Numbered from the stretch's first letter, positions 20,961-33,389 are shown. The stretch: DNA of 64,000 nucleotides from Hymenopellis radicata (GCA_015501595.1 JADNRX010000053.1:1-64000); one strand, 5' to 3'. Notes: a model not told the origin generated them from the sequence alone. Made by a program: numbers and translations.

Positions 20961-21393
20961 GTGGCATATAGCACAATGCATGTTACGCGAGCGGGCTCAC
21001 CCATGGTATTGACTTTGGGCTTTGTTTCAAGGGAATGCCGCGGGTGTTGGCCGTTGAATGGACGCTGTGGGGACTGGCCGCCGCCCGCGTATCAACCATA
21101 GAAGTTCCTGTTCAACTGATAATCGATCGAGACGGGCAAGAGTCTGTGAATGCGCTAGATACACGAAGAAATTGGGGTGGGTACACAGTGTATCTTCCTG
21201 AATCCTTCAGATACTCAAATAGGAACAACACCAAGTCCCAGGTTTACTCATTCGGATCTTGCGCTAGACGCCAGAGATGATGATATATGAGAAGCGATAG
21301 TTGAATTGGATGAAGATAGCGATAATACTGGCACAGTTACTGCGATCATGATACTAGTCCTTCAAGGCTGAAGAAATGTGCTATAATAATACC

Positions 21394-21965
21394 TCAAGCT
21401 TCCGGCGCTATAGCAGAAGAAGCAAACAGCACAGCGAAATCAAGACTGGTTTCTTTCCGTTCTTTAGCACCACGCTTCTCAAGTAAGATCTTGGTTGCTT
21501 CAAACATCCTAGGATAAAGCCAATCCGGAACTGCTCACACTCTCATCAGCGCGTGTCGACGATTAGGGTAGTAGGAAACGTACATGCAAATATGTCTGGC
21601 CAACGCATACAGATGCTGTGCACCTTGTTGAACTCCCCATTCGGTCCACGACCGAATGTTTGCCAGAACTGTTGGATGATGTGCTTGGCGATCGTCGCGT
21701 TCGGATTGCGACCATAAAAAGAGGGCACTACCCCAACGACGTAGCAGTAGTATTGTACTTTGTCTCGCCAGAAGGGAACAAGTGTCGTCGGTGCCCCATC
21801 CCGTTCCATTTTATGAACAATGGCACGCTGGGTGGTACTGGATGCGGCAATCTCTTCTTCAGATAGAATTTGGCGCGCCATTGCATCGACCTGTGTCTGT
21901 GTCAAGGCGAATCCGAAGACATACGGGATAGGCAGCTCCGAGAGGTGCTCCCAATACGCAGACAT
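21394..21965 (-). CDS. Family A small protein, intact, 2 exons, 172 aa
   Basis: Function unknown. Exons on the minus strand: 21965-21584 and 21530-21394, with an intron of 53 nt (gtacgt ... gagcag). 519 nt, all phases closed. It is close to the 8608-9353 gene up to the PDWLY motif: MSAYWEHLSELP, ALTQTQVDAM, LSEEEIAA, TTLVPFW, YYCYVVGVVPSFYG, FGRGPNGEFNKVH, WPDIFA, FPDWLYPRMFEAT. The tail then diverges and ends in a hydrophobic run (FAVLFASSAIAPEA) and TGA at 21394-21396. The same exon-1 length (382 nt) in both genes supports the chosen start. A second-subfamily relic follows at 22230-22602, repeating the pair order at 8.6-10.2 kb. Confidence 0.75.
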
Positions 21966-22229
21966 GAATGTTGATAGGTGAGGGGGAATTTGTGATTGTC
22001 GTGGGGCTGAGCAAAGGACAAAGGGCGCCGCGATGGCCTCTTTAAGCGTACACGTGATCGCAGTGAGTCGCCTACTCATTATTCGGAGTCATTGTCGAGT
22101 GTCCACGCCGTCCCATTGTCTGCCTGACTGATAACATGACTTCTGAAATGAACATAACCACAGCAAGCTTACTGACACATTTCTATTCAATGAAGGCCGA
22201 CATCATAACATTGCATGTTGAACGGAGGC

Positions 22230-22602
22230 TTCTTCTCGTACCGAGCTTTCTCCACCATTTTGGGGTATAGTACTAATCAAGGTTCATCAGCGAGTCCCAA
22301 TCATTCTAACAGAAGAAAAAACATACTCGCGAAACAGTCTGGCCAGCATGCATGTACTGTGCAACTCCCTAAGCTCTTCACTTGGTCCGAACCCGAATCT
22401 CCTCCGAAAGTCGGTCAATATGGGCTTTCGCGCGACCGTAGTAAGGGATTACGCTAGGCACGTAGGGGTAGTAGCGTACATCGCCTTGGTCGACCTCGCA
22501 AAAAGTGAGGCGCGCTGGTAATGCGTCCACTTGTGGCCACGTCGAAACAAACCCCGACATATAGGGGATGGGCAGTTTTCCGATACGGTCATCGTAAGAC
22601 AT
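22230..22602 (-). pseudogene. Family A copy of the second subfamily, internally deleted
   Basis: It starts MSYDDRIGKLPIPYMSG at 22602, nearly as in the 9.7-10.2 kb gene, then has SFxxTWPQVDAL-like sequence. About 70 bases are missing before DVRYYPYVPSVIP, and the exon 2 region (around 22230-22270) still shows LYPKMVEKAR-like remains. It is out of frame and lacks the PNGE segment. Confidence 0.6.
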
Positions 22603-23492
22603 GCTTGGTGAGAGGCGAGGCAGGTTTTGTAGTTGGTTGTGAAGGTGAACAAGGGACAAAGACTCGAGAATAGCGTCGTCGCACGTCCACCTGACGGGAC
22701 TGGAACATTCTAAACATGAGCGGCGCTAGCGAGCGATAGGGAACTGCATGTAGAGAAATAATCTCGAGTCAAGACAAGGCGAGTCCGGAGTTGAAGGCTG
22801 TAAAACATTCGAAAAGAAGCGAGGAGCTAGCAGTGACGGAGCAGTAAACCAGTAGTATGAATGAATTCACTTGCTAGACAAGAGACGGTGAAACGCACAG
22901 AGTAGATAGAGACGTGGAAGTCGAAGACCCTGGAACGGACGTCGGCCCGAATCGCGCGCGTTGTTTTCCTCCCACCATGACGGTCGAGTTTTGAATTTCT
23001 GTCCATATCAGCAACACACAACCGTCGCCTGAGCGCCCGTTGTGTTATCGGATGTCAACCCCGTGAGGATTGAAAGTGAAGGCCACCTGAAGCAGGCGTT
23101 TATTTGTTCTCGGCACGCGCCTGAGGAAGTAATGGACAATAACACTCTTCATTCAGGAAGAAGGGAACGAGGGTTGTGGCGAGGACCTGAGGCTGACAAC
23201 ATATTATTTGTGGCATGTGTGTCGAAACTCTCGGTTCCGCGTATAAACATCAAGACGGACGAACTCATTCTAACCCATAGATGTTGGTCTGCATGGGTTC
23301 CGCTGTGGGCGTCAGATACACGACAGATTGAAAGGCAAGTCCGGTTCAACGCAGAAAGAGTGATAACGGGTGATGGTCAACATATTACGGTTCCAAGTGC
23401 ACAAAATACAACTTAGATACAGAAACACAATCTACAACCTGGCGTTCATCAGGTCTTAACAATAACATAGCGAATTAGCGTTCAATATCCCT
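22603..23492. other. Intergenic with a further family A scrap near 23040-23190
   Basis: On the minus strand near 23175 a short TTLVPFFLNEE-like stretch resembles the family A core TTLVPFFHKGE. No complete gene is seen. The remainder is unassigned. Confidence 0.4.
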
Positions 23493-25305
23493 TCACAATT
23501 CCACAAACCGCCCTCCTCCAACAACCAGACTCCGCATCCACCCACCCAGCCTCGCCCACTCCTTCTGCAAGAACATCCCATGCCTCCCATGCCCCTTGCC
23601 CACCGGAATCGCTGGCAACCCACTCCTCACCCCATAAAACGCCATCGCAATTCCCAGCACTAGCACAGCCGCCGCAATCATCGTCCGTCGACTAGGCGGC
23701 CGCTTGTACAATTTCCTCGGCTTGCGCTTGCGAGACCGTTCCGCCTCCTTCTCCTTAACTGGCGCTGTAGGGGGAGGAAAGACAGTCAGCTCAGGCTGCT
23801 CGACCATCCGCTCCGCCGCGTCGTCACTGGGCATTTCGGCACAAGATGTAGACCATGTGAATACGACGCTTTGGGGACCCATTATGGAGGAGAGGGAGAG
23901 GGATGGATGGGATGGGGGATAGGTTTCGTACATCTCATCGGCGTGCAGGAGAAGAGACGCCAATGTGATTGTTGGCTTTCGGTGAGTGGGTTCGATAAAG
24001 TGAGAAGGAGGTGGATCGTTGACAACTGCGGGGTCTATTTCTTCAACTTTGGGTTCAATGGACGCGACGTCCTCCTCTGATTTTGCTGGTGGGACATTTG
24101 GATCTGCGCACCCATTTGAAGACGCTGTTTCCTCTATCGGCGGTAAACTATCAGTCTTGGAAGGAAGTTCAGGCTCCAGTTCCTCTATTTTAGGTTCCAA
24201 ATCCGATGCAGGAGGAAGTGTCTCTTCGTCTGGTGCTTCCTCTTTGGGTATCAACTCAGAAGGCGGCAGCTCGCCATCCGTGATATTTGGTAGACCGCTC
24301 AGAAGAGAGTGTATCATGCCGTCCTCGTCTTCCTCCTCCAATCGACGCACTTCGTCCTTTCGTGCCAGGACTACGGCCGTTGCCAGATAGACCACGATTA
24401 TGGGAGGCCGACATAACACGTAGTCAAAGACATGCTGGATAAGCGGTAGCGTGGGCATATCATGAGAGAATAGCGTGAGGAGATTGGATAACGCGTAGAA
24501 CGGTAATGGCGACGTGCTGTAGGCAATGAATAAGAACAAAAGAGAGATATCAGAGATGTAGTAACAAACCGCTCAAGGAGTTCGGCATAATCTGAATCCA
24601 CGGTCCTGAGCAAGTTTTGCATCACCCTATCAAATGATAAGCATAGAAGACGCAGAATGCGTGCGAGGACATACCGCAGTAATCCCAATACCGGTTCCAG
24701 ACCCAACCCCATTGAATCGCGAATGCGGTGGAGACTGATTTGCTCAGCGCATGCTAGTTGTACTTCCGACGGTAGAGTTAAGAAAAGCACAGTGATGATA
24801 TCGTGGTATCCCTGCAAAAGGTATCAGAACAAACCATTCCAGTAATAACACGCTTCTTGCCTGGAAGTAGCTCAATTTTGGACGTTTCCGAAATACGGCC
24901 ACCAAGAGGCGATGTAATTCCTCCTGTAACGATTCGCGGTCTTTTTTGGCATCGTCTACAGCCGTGTTAGGAGGGGGGCCGGGTGCGCGTATAGACACGG
25001 TATACCTACGGGATACAACACGAAGCTGCGGTCAGTGTCGAGCTGGATTTGGCGCTCGTCCACGTGCGGGTCAGTGTCGGTGCTTTCACTGGTGTCGGCC
25101 TTTTCATCGTCCTCGTCGATGAGAGGTACACGGAGCAACTTTGGCCTGTTCAGGAGGGTGAGCTTGATACCACTGTAATGAGCGTTGGAGCACACCATAT
25201 TTGTCGCCTTTCCGCTCCAAAGCCACCAGGAAACAGACTGGCCTTCTTCAATGTCTCCCAGTCAATGTCGTCGCCGCCGGGGGCAGGACGGGACTCGTCA
25301 GACAT
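23493..25305 (-). CDS. TBC-domain Rab GTPase-activating protein (TBC1D20/Gyp10-like)
   Basis: A GAP that stimulates GTP hydrolysis by Rab proteins, expected at ER/Golgi membranes. Exons on the minus strand: 25305-25196, 25145-25006, 24955-24861, 24811-24675, 24626-24570 and 24516-23493. All phases close (1563 nt, 520 aa). The two catalytic fingers are present: IQLDTDR (residues 70-76, Arg finger) and YFQGYHDI (113-120, Gln finger). Further on, LTLFSHDMPTLPLIQHVFDY and IVVYLATAVVL are typical of the TBC1D20 branch. An acidic Pro/Glu-rich linker leads to a C-terminal transmembrane helix (about 458-477, TMIAAAVLVLGIAMAFYGV), matching the tail anchor of that branch. The third intron (24812-24860) has a GC donor (CAG|gcaaga). 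Confident in family, less in the specific Rab. Confidence 0.9.
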
Positions 25306-25924
25306 GGAGGCGCTCAACACAAAGTGGGAGCCTGCCGAATTTGGCGCTTGCCAAATATGACCATCGCGATCGCGACTTGCCTTTTTGGTTTAACTTTCCC
25401 CGCCACAACATGGGTGGCATGCGTACTTATGCTCTTAATATTCGACAGAATCGCAGCTTTCGCTTAATGGTGTGAAACTATCCTCCAACCGAACAGAGAA
25501 TTTGTCCTTGGATAACTCTCGTCTAGAGTACTTGAAATCTGTTGAGGCTGAATGATTCTATTTTGTTCTGATCACTGTGAGATACTCGGCCTCAGTCCAC
25601 AGTGCTAAAACCAGTATGCAGACTTTAGTACGGCCTCAGGAAATTAGCACAGTCCAACCAAGTAAATATTATTAAGTAATGCACGTATCATTGCAGACTT
25701 ACAGCCACAATGAAGTTCGAGGCACTCCAAGGCCTATGGCTTAATGCATAAACATGAAACTGTCTAGGCCATTGTAACTTACCATACCTGTCTCGCGACC
25801 GCCTCGACGCGTACAAAATGAGCAAACCATGATCGAGCACGTGATGGGAAAATGGTGCTCAGCCTTTCTCTGTCAACGACCGCGACCACCGCGACGGTCC
25901 ATGCCGCATTCGACGGCTACGTTC
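25306..25924. other. Intergenic; the expected 5' half of the Vps39-like gene is absent
   Basis: No coding sequence for the N-terminal beta-propeller (CNH) region of Vps39 proteins can be found here, although the next gene begins in the middle of that protein. An ATG at 25829 is in frame with the remnant. Confidence 0.5.
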
Positions 25925-28369
25925 CCCCGTTCCGGCGTGCTCGTCCTTGGGGAACATGCAGTCCATTCCCTAGTCCCCTCTACCCTCATATCCCAGGCGG
26001 AATCTTTGCTAGAAAGCCACCGCATACAGGATGCTATCGACCTCGCCGACCAACAGCGGAAGAAAATTTACAGCAATTTGACTGTCAACCAGGACGAGGT
26101 GCTTCATATATGGCGCTTGGATATTGGATATTGCTGACGCTGTTGAGCAGATTGAGGAGCTACAATACGTGTATCAGCGGATTGGCTTTCAATGTTTCTC
26201 GGAGACACTTTTCGAGGATGCCGGAAACAGTTTCTTTGAAGGAAATTTGGATCCTCGATTGCTTATCAGCTACTACCCCGACCTGCGCGGTTCTCTGTTT
26301 ACCGCCGACGACACATTGAATGTATACGCCGGCGTAGCGTCGTATATGCCGCAGGATGTATCCGTGGATGATCTCAGTAAGTCTTTCTTCTTTTCCGCAT
26401 ACCACCACTGCCACCACTACGCATACATACATGCTCCCGCTTTGCCTTTCTTGTCTTCCAGTTCTTGCTCCTGATATGCGCTTTCCGTTCCTGTCTTGGA
26501 ACTGATCCTTAGTTGTGGCGAATCTAGTTCGGAATTATTCACCTCATCTATCTCCAAATACCCGCTCTGCTCCTCCCACCGCCGAGCTACGCAAGATTCT
26601 CGGAATGGCTGCCCAGGAAATGCTAGAGAAATTCCTTAAGAAATGTCGCACGCGACGGAAAGTTGATACTACTAGTCAACTGCAAGACACATACGCCGTC
26701 GTGGACACCGTTCTCGCCAAGCTGTATGCACAGCTAGAGAAGACCAAGGAGCTCTATGCTCTCCTCCAGGATGCTAATCATGTCGTTACTTCCGAACTCG
26801 AGCCTATATTCAAGGGCACTGGTCAATACAACGCGTTATGCATGATCTACAAGCAAACTAAAGATGACGACAAGCTGCTTGAGACGTGGGCCAAGTAAGT
26901 TATTCCCTTCGCATTAATATCACTGCTTATATCCTGCAGGCTTGTCGAAGGCGAATGGATCGACGAGGACATCAATGACCCTCTAACTGATATGATCACA
27001 CTGCTCACGGAAAAGAAAGATCGGTCACTACTTCAACACTGGGCAATATGGCTTACCAAGATTGACCCAGACCGTGGCCTCAAAGTTTGTTCTCCTTCTC
27101 TTTAATTCGCTATTTCTCATACTTGTATCTAGCTTCTTACCACGGCGGGCTCTCGAAGCGGAAAGAGAAGACCGAGGATGAAAGTGCATTGCTCAAACAA
27201 ATATCTGAAGCCAATCCTCTCGCTGGCATGCAATATTTAGAGCACCTAGTTCTTCAGAGGCGAGGATCAACAGAGGAGTTTCATCAACGGTTTGCCACGT
27301 CACTCGTTGGTCAACTTGTTGGATTCGCTTCCGACGAGACCGTGTCCAAGTTGTGGCGCGCTAAAGGTAAAACGCTCTGATTCATATTATCGTTCTCTGA
27401 CTCTCCATAGCCTCATCGTATGCCTCCAGTCGACTGAATCAACACCTTCGTTCTTCTCATACTTCTCCTCGACAACTCCAGACTCTGATCACAAACGCGT
27501 ACGAATAAAGACGGCCCTTTTCCTCCAAGGATCCTTGTTGTATAATGTACAGCGCATCAAAGAACGCCTACTGCCGCATAGCAAGCTCCTCAAACTCGAG
27601 ATGTCCATATTGGAGGGAAAGGTGAAGACATCGTTTCGTTGCTTTTACCGCGATCTTAACTTCTTCTTAGCTGAAGCATCACCGAGACGCTCTCTCAATA
27701 CTAATACACGACATGCATGATTCGACTTCTGCCGAAGTGTATTGTACACTCGGAGGGGACGTTATTCCAGGCAAGGTTGCGACGTCTATATCGGAAAGCA
27801 CGCCGGGACTGCAGCCGTGGATTACTGCGCCGTTCTTCCCACGTCCCACCGCGAAGGTGGATGACGGCCTCAAGAAGAGTTTGCTTAAGATTCTTTTGGA
27901 GGTCTATCTCGCGGAGCAGTATGTCAGTCTACAACTTTCATTGCTCTCGTCTAACGACCCGGTGTGAATCAAGGTCGAGCTCCAGTCGTGCAGCGCGTCT
28001 ACTCGACTCTCAAGCGGTGAACCTGGACGTCGCCGATGTCGTACCCGTTTACCGGAAGAATGGCCGGTAGCGAACACCGCGTCCTTCCTGGCGCGGTCGT
28101 TGCGGCGGACGATACACCAGCGGCATGAGGGGCAGATCGTGCGCGCCGTTAGTGCTGCGCAGAATCTGGAGGTGAAGGAGAAGACGTGGTTGATTTTGAG
28201 GGAGGAGGGGATGATGATTGAGGATGTGGAGACGGAGGATGAGGATGAGGAAGAGGCGGCGGTGGATGAGAAGGTGGATGAGAAGGGGGCGCTGCAGGTG
28301 ACGCTGGGGCCGGGCGTATTTGTGCCAGGGGAGGATGGCGCGAGGAGGCATTGGGATAATATGGGATAA
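25925..28369 (+). pseudogene. Vps39/Vam6-like HOPS subunit, 5'-truncated and frame-broken
   Basis: Vps39 tethers vacuolar/late endosomal membranes in the HOPS complex. The C-terminal two thirds are readable. The parts are LVLGEHAVHSLVPS and ISQAESLLESHR, then after an intron (26097-26151) YVYQRIGFQCFSETLFEDAG and ISYYPDLRGSLF, then Vps39 domains 1 and 2 (LEKTKELYALLQD, then LKKSLLKILLEVY and AVNLDVADVV). The end is an acidic tail with stop at 28367-28369. Introns at 26379-26512, 26896-26940, about 27086-27132 and later ones fit. At least three frame breaks are needed, near 27140, 27430 and 28050, and the N-terminal propeller is missing. HOPS function normally needs the whole protein, so this is a pseudogene, a second copy, or a badly assembled locus. 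Confidence 0.7.
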
Positions 28370-29409
28370 TGCGTGTATTTTTTTTTGTTTTTGACTATTG
28401 AGGTATTGCTAATACAGAGTGCTCAGACCGAATACTTAGTCTTTGCCATTTAATTTTGACTTTGAAGAATAGATGTGATCTGTCGGGCATTCTGGGCAGT
28501 GGTGTATGAATATGTCAGCTTTCTATGCGTTTTGTCCAATCTCATCCGTTATACAGGACCTATCCAACGTTTCGGGTGCGCGTCAGTCAGCTCGATAGCC
28601 CGACTGACGTTTCACTGAGTGCTCAGATCTATTATCAGTCTTTGCCACTTGGTTCTGTCCATTGCGTCGTCAAGTTCTCTCACAGCATTGAGGCATGCAC
28701 CTGGGATGGCATCTCTCGTGATCATCGAGGCAGTGTCAATTATCCAAGGGAGTTTACGAATCTGCGTGCCCGGCTAACACTAGTAACAGGAGTTGTATGA
28801 ATGTGTCATCCTTCTTTGTGGTCTGAATCTCATCCGTTGTGTAGGTGCTGGCGTTGTCGCTCATCCTGAAAGGCCCGACTCAGGTGACGGCTACGAACGC
28901 TCCCGTTTACCCTAGTCGTATGGCTCTAGTGGAGCATGTCGCTTCGACTGAGCGCGAATGCGAATGGATGTCCTTCGACTGCGTGGAGGAGGAGATATAG
29001 GTTTCTGGATACGGCGCACCCTGTGGCAATGGAATTCGTCAAGGCGGTAACCACGACGTCTGCTTCACAAATGCCCCCACCCCAATTCCGGCGGGCCAAC
29101 TTGGGACCTGAGTCCATTAACGCGAACGTTGCTTCTCCATATAATGTGGCCATGCTCGGTCTAGGACCCTGATGAGGCGACTGTTGGTGAAGATATGATA
29201 TGCTCTCCACATCCTCCATCCCCGCGCACTAGAAGGAAGCTCGCCATCCCTCCACTGAAATCCAATGCCGCGTTGCTGGGATACTATGGCCCGCGGATAA
29301 GATGTGGGCAATGACCGCATTTCCAATTTGAGACGCGTACTTAAAGTTGCCAGCGAGCCCCTCTTCGAAAGTTTCAAGATCCGATTCCGTGTGTCTCGTC
29401 CGTCCCTCC
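28370..29409. other. Intergenic with diverged tandem repeats at 28418-28860
   Basis: The motif gagtgctcaga followed by a tagtctttgccattt-like stretch occurs at about 28418 and 28617. The pair tgtatgaat(a/g)tgtca ... ctcatccgtt occurs at about 28503 and 28794. This suggests an old tandem duplication of roughly 200-290 bases. No gene is seen. Confidence 0.5.
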
Positions 29410-29941
29410 ATGGCCACCAGTATCCGCGTTGGTGTCGCACTCTTCTCCAAGAGCGCCACGACACCGGATCCGTACTTCAGCTGGGCGATAGCGACGACGG
29501 AGGGCGCATGGGCGGAGAGCGAGGTCGTGATGTACGATATCGCGTATGGGGGGAAGAGCCGCAGGTGGGAGCCGCGCGCGCGCAGGGTGTATTTGAGCGA
29601 GGAGGAGGCGTTTTGTGGCGTGCTGGAGTTTGCCAAGACGGATATTCCGGGTGAAGATCTGGACGAGTTTATTCGCGACCATCCGGCCGACGACGATGGC
29701 TGGCGGGTGCGCGGCCCCGCGGGCTGGTCGACGGCGATGTGGACGCTGAAGATTATGTGCTCGTTGGAGGACGCGGCGATTTGGGAGATACCCACGGAGT
29801 ACGGCGTCGATGGGCTGTTTGATATCATCATCGGGAAGGCATTTGTGATGCTCGAGACTGTTGATGATTTTCCTGTTCTCAGTCTGGTACGCCCCATATC
29901 GTCTGCTTTCTTCATTCAATCGCTCATTCTCTGCTCAGTAA
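29410..29941 (+). CDS. Uncharacterised basidiomycete protein, about 159 aa
   Basis: Start MATSIRVGVALFSK. The frame has strong third-base GC bias and sequence typical of a compact domain: PYFSWAIATT, a strand MYDIAYGG, RRVYLSEEEAFCGVLEF, DLDEFIRDHPADDD, WRVRGPAGWSTAMWTLKIM and a C-terminal VMLETVDDFPVLSL. The 3' end is uncertain. A gtacgc donor at 29887 and a ctcag acceptor ending at 29938 would place a TAA directly after the junction (29939-29941). Reading through instead gives an unrelated tail to 30249. Another acceptor at 29942 would add a different tail. I do not recognise a function. The long minus-strand ORF over it is a shadow. Confidence 0.6.
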
Positions 29942-32215
29942 GACCATCAGAGCGGGACTCGGTCGTCCGCGTCATCAGGAATGCCGGCGATGTATACAAT
30001 CCTCAACAAAGTCAAATTCTCCCGTCGTGCCAGCTGCTCGCGCACGTCCACTCCTTCACATATGTCTTGCATCTTGCTTTTACTATTATCACCTATTTAT
30101 TGGCCTATGAAAGGAGCGGAATCTGGCAAATGGTTACTGTATCGCAGTCAACTTGTATTTTTACACGCATATTCTCATCTGTACTGCAATCGGGGGCCTG
30201 TGATCGATATCGTACCTCTCAGCCTCGGCAGCAAACCGGAGGTTTCTGAAACGACCACCTTTGAAATTAATCCGGCGTGTTTCCGTCGTGTCAACCATGC
30301 ACAGTCGCATGCACGCTGTTGTGGGGCAACTAGCGCGCCCAGGAAACTCGGAACCGCAGTCTATTGTCGACAAGAGATATTCAGCGCAGTAGCAGTATAG
30401 GGGATGTCCTACTGGAAAACGGATGCTGATCATGTAAACTATATGACTCTGAGACACGCGGATGACGACATGTAAATCTTTTTTGACTTTTTTTTCTCGC
30501 ACCCAAAAGAAATATAATAAAAGAAAGCGACGTCGAGCAGCGCGCCTGAATCGCTCGAAAGCCGTTTCTTCCGCCTACCGGGTTGCAAATGGCATCAGAC
30601 ATTTCTAAATCTCATTTTTCCGCAGGGATTTGCATTTTGTCTTGCGGTCCTGACACGCGTGTGGCTCTTTCACGCGCGTTAAGGCCCACAGTCTGACAAG
30701 CTTCGTGGGATGACTTTTGTCAATTTAAGTGCACAGACCTCAAGCTCTTCAACGCATTAAATACTGCCTCCTCCATGCCTTCAATCCTGATCTTGGATAA
30801 CTTGGCTCGAGACTACTACTAGGACGGTTACAAGTGTTCCCCGTCGACGGAGTCAAGCTTGTCTTCTTCGGTATTGACTTTGTAGAGGAGATCAGATCCC
30901 TCACTATATGGAAGAAGACTGGCGTCGACCGTCGGAGACTAGCCTTCTTGACGACATGCGCCTGGTCTAATTCTCTTGAAGCTCTCTACGAGTTGGCGCG
31001 GATAATCCTCTGTTATATCATCTGAGATTGATCCGATCGAGTAAGTAGCAAAACTTCCCTTCAAAGTAGCTTCCTTCTCATGAAGGTGGCGAGCCTGCTC
31101 TTTCTTCCATATTGCTTACCTTACTCGTATGACCCGTTCCAAGCTATTCATCAGAGCTGGAGACGTCTGGAGTCTGTTGAGCGACAACCTTCAAGATTGA
31201 TGGGGAAATATATTCCGTCGTCGTCTCCCACATTATGCGACACCGGCCGACCTCAAACACTTCAAATCACAATAATAAGGTGAACGGATGCATTGACCAC
31301 AAGGTTTTATTTGACAGGCTTATATCCAATGATAGGCTCGGGACCGTTCCTCGAATGGGACTGTAATTGGCTTGCAGCCTGAGGTACTGGGGAGCTCGGC
31401 GACTCCCTCCCCTTCCTGAATAGGGATGTCTCCAAGCTGTTCGACAGTTGCAGCTGGGGAGTCGGAGCAAGGGGCAAAGGAGTTGCTCTACGTCTTCTCC
31501 ACACACATCTACACTTTGTAGCATGATTGACTAGACACCATATTTTCTTCAGTTTGTTCGAACATTCCCTTTCAGCACAATAAGCATGAAGCTGCCAAGA
31601 ATCAGCTTTTCAGTAACCGTGTCAACGGATTAGAGATTCGTTTTGGTGCCGCTGAATTCTGATTACCTTGGCAGCCTCGAGCAAGGCCGCCGCGAGGAGA
31701 AGGATGAGATACTTGAAGAGAGAACCAAGCTCATGTTTGATCTTATGTTTTGTAAGCTGTGGCAAGATTCGCACAGTTATCCGGTGCGGCAGAATTTCTG
31801 ACACGTATGAGGAATGGTAACGAAAACGAGGACCTTGGGTCGGTCAACACCATACTTGTCGCGGCCGAACCGGATGCGGGGGATTTACTGACAAGAGAGG
31901 CATATGGATGGGTGACTGGGCGTTTTCGTTGTTCATGTGGTTTTCATCAGCAAGCTTCAGTCGCCAATTCTGCCATGCACAGAAATGCTCTGAAGCAGCA
32001 ACATGGGGGACACCGATGCTAAGTAACAAATAAATGATGTGTACATTATTTTATCGACAGCTGGGTGTACATTTCGAAGAACGAAGTGGTTAAGTAACAC
32101 AAAAAAATTAGTACAGTGAAGCCTGTGAAGGTCGAAAGAGTCTAAGTGTGCGAGGTAAATAAGTACCTGAGTATAGTGTACAGTAACAAATGGCATCCTT
32201 TAATCCTTCTCTCAT
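29942..32215. other. Long stretch without a recognisable gene
   Basis: Only short ORFs (up to about 140 codons) lacking splice-consistent partners or known motifs occur on either strand. No repeat structure was noticed. Confidence 0.5.
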
Positions 32216-33389
32216 TCATATCACGCGCGGCAAGAGCTCAACCACACGCGTTCTCCTAATCTCATCTCGAGCAGCGCCAAAGTACCGGGGCGTGATGAAC
32301 GACCACTCGTCGTTGGTTGACACCCAGTTACCCAGTCCGAGCGCGTACTCGTCCAGCACGTTCTTGATATTGAGATTAGGGAACTCTGGGAGGTTCTTGT
32401 AGTTGTCCAAGAACGACTTTGCCAGACCAGCGTAGCGCTTGCCGATGTCGTCCATGGCTTCCTGGATGGTCATGTTCTTCTCGACCATCGTCACCGAGAC
32501 CAGGTTGTGGTTCTGGTCTCCGCGAGATTGCTCGACGTTGTATGAGTAGATGTCCTATCGGAGTGTGGCGGTTTGGTTGGGAGTCGTGGGAAGAACAAGG
32601 AGACTTCACGTTGGACAGAATGCTCATGTCGATAGCGCCGCGGATGAGTGCCTCCACGCGAGGGTGCTCTAAGACCTCGTTGGGCAGGTCGTCTGAGAGG
32701 ACGAAGAAGTCGAAGGAGGGGCGGACACCGACTGTGCCGCGGCGCATGACAAGGTACTCCTCGATGGGGCGGATGATATTGTGGTCGCGGTCCTCCGCCT
32801 GTTGTCGCACACACTCAGTGTACTCGCCGAAGGTGTCCATGAAGCGCTCAGCCGTCGACCTGCTGGCTTTTCCCTCTTCGAGGGTTCGAATCCAGAAACT
32901 AACAAAGCAAGGAATCAGCGCTGATGCAGATCAAGAATATATGACAACGTACTCTCTCGCCATTGCGCCAAGAACGTGCTCATTTTCGGGTGGAGGGGCA
33001 TAAGGATCTCTGAGAAGAGCCACAATTAGCACCCAGCGTTAAGAAAGATGGATGAGCACGTACCTGATGGCGTTCATGATAGCATTGGCCTGTTGACGAA
33101 CTGTCTCGCCATCCTTATCGTCGCTGAGCTCGTCGTAGACAAAGTAGTAGTTGATCAAGTCAACGGCGGCGCGATAGTGAGCTGGGGAAGACTTGGGATA
33201 GGCGAGTGCAGCGAAGGCGCCAAAGTTGCAGCGGTTGAAGTCGTGCTGGGCCTTCGCGTTGAAGGCGCCGTAGCTCTCGACCCACGCCTTACTGGCAGCG
33301 TTGATCTCCTCGGAGTTGGGGTTGGGTATGGTCTTGAAAGGCCATCCCGCCATAAGGTCGGGCAGGGTGTAAGTCAGAGGCTTGGACAT
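32216..33389 (-). CDS. Sesquiterpene synthase (class I terpene cyclase)
   Basis: Cyclises farnesyl diphosphate to a sesquiterpene hydrocarbon; cytosolic. Exons on the minus strand: 33389-33064, 33009-32953, 32898-32610 and 32554-32216. All introns are GT-AG and all phases close (1011 nt, 336 aa, the normal length of fungal enzymes). The start MSKPLTYTLPD was chosen because upstream codons have no homologous character. The aspartate-rich metal-binding motif is DELSD (86-90). The second metal site, NDIYSYNVE (224-232), has the N, S and E of the NSE triad intact and is followed by an RY pair near the C-terminus (TPRYFG). No cytochrome P450 or other tailoring gene is adjacent, so it stands alone in this window. 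The product cannot be predicted from sequence by eye. Confidence 0.93.

Noticed and set aside
29229..29919. Two long minus-strand ORFs (181 and 228 codons)
   Set aside because: Antisense shadows of the GC-biased gene starting at 29410.
30834..31524. Short ORFs in the 30-32 kb gap
   Set aside because: None is over 90 codons, none has a family motif, and splice signals do not link them.
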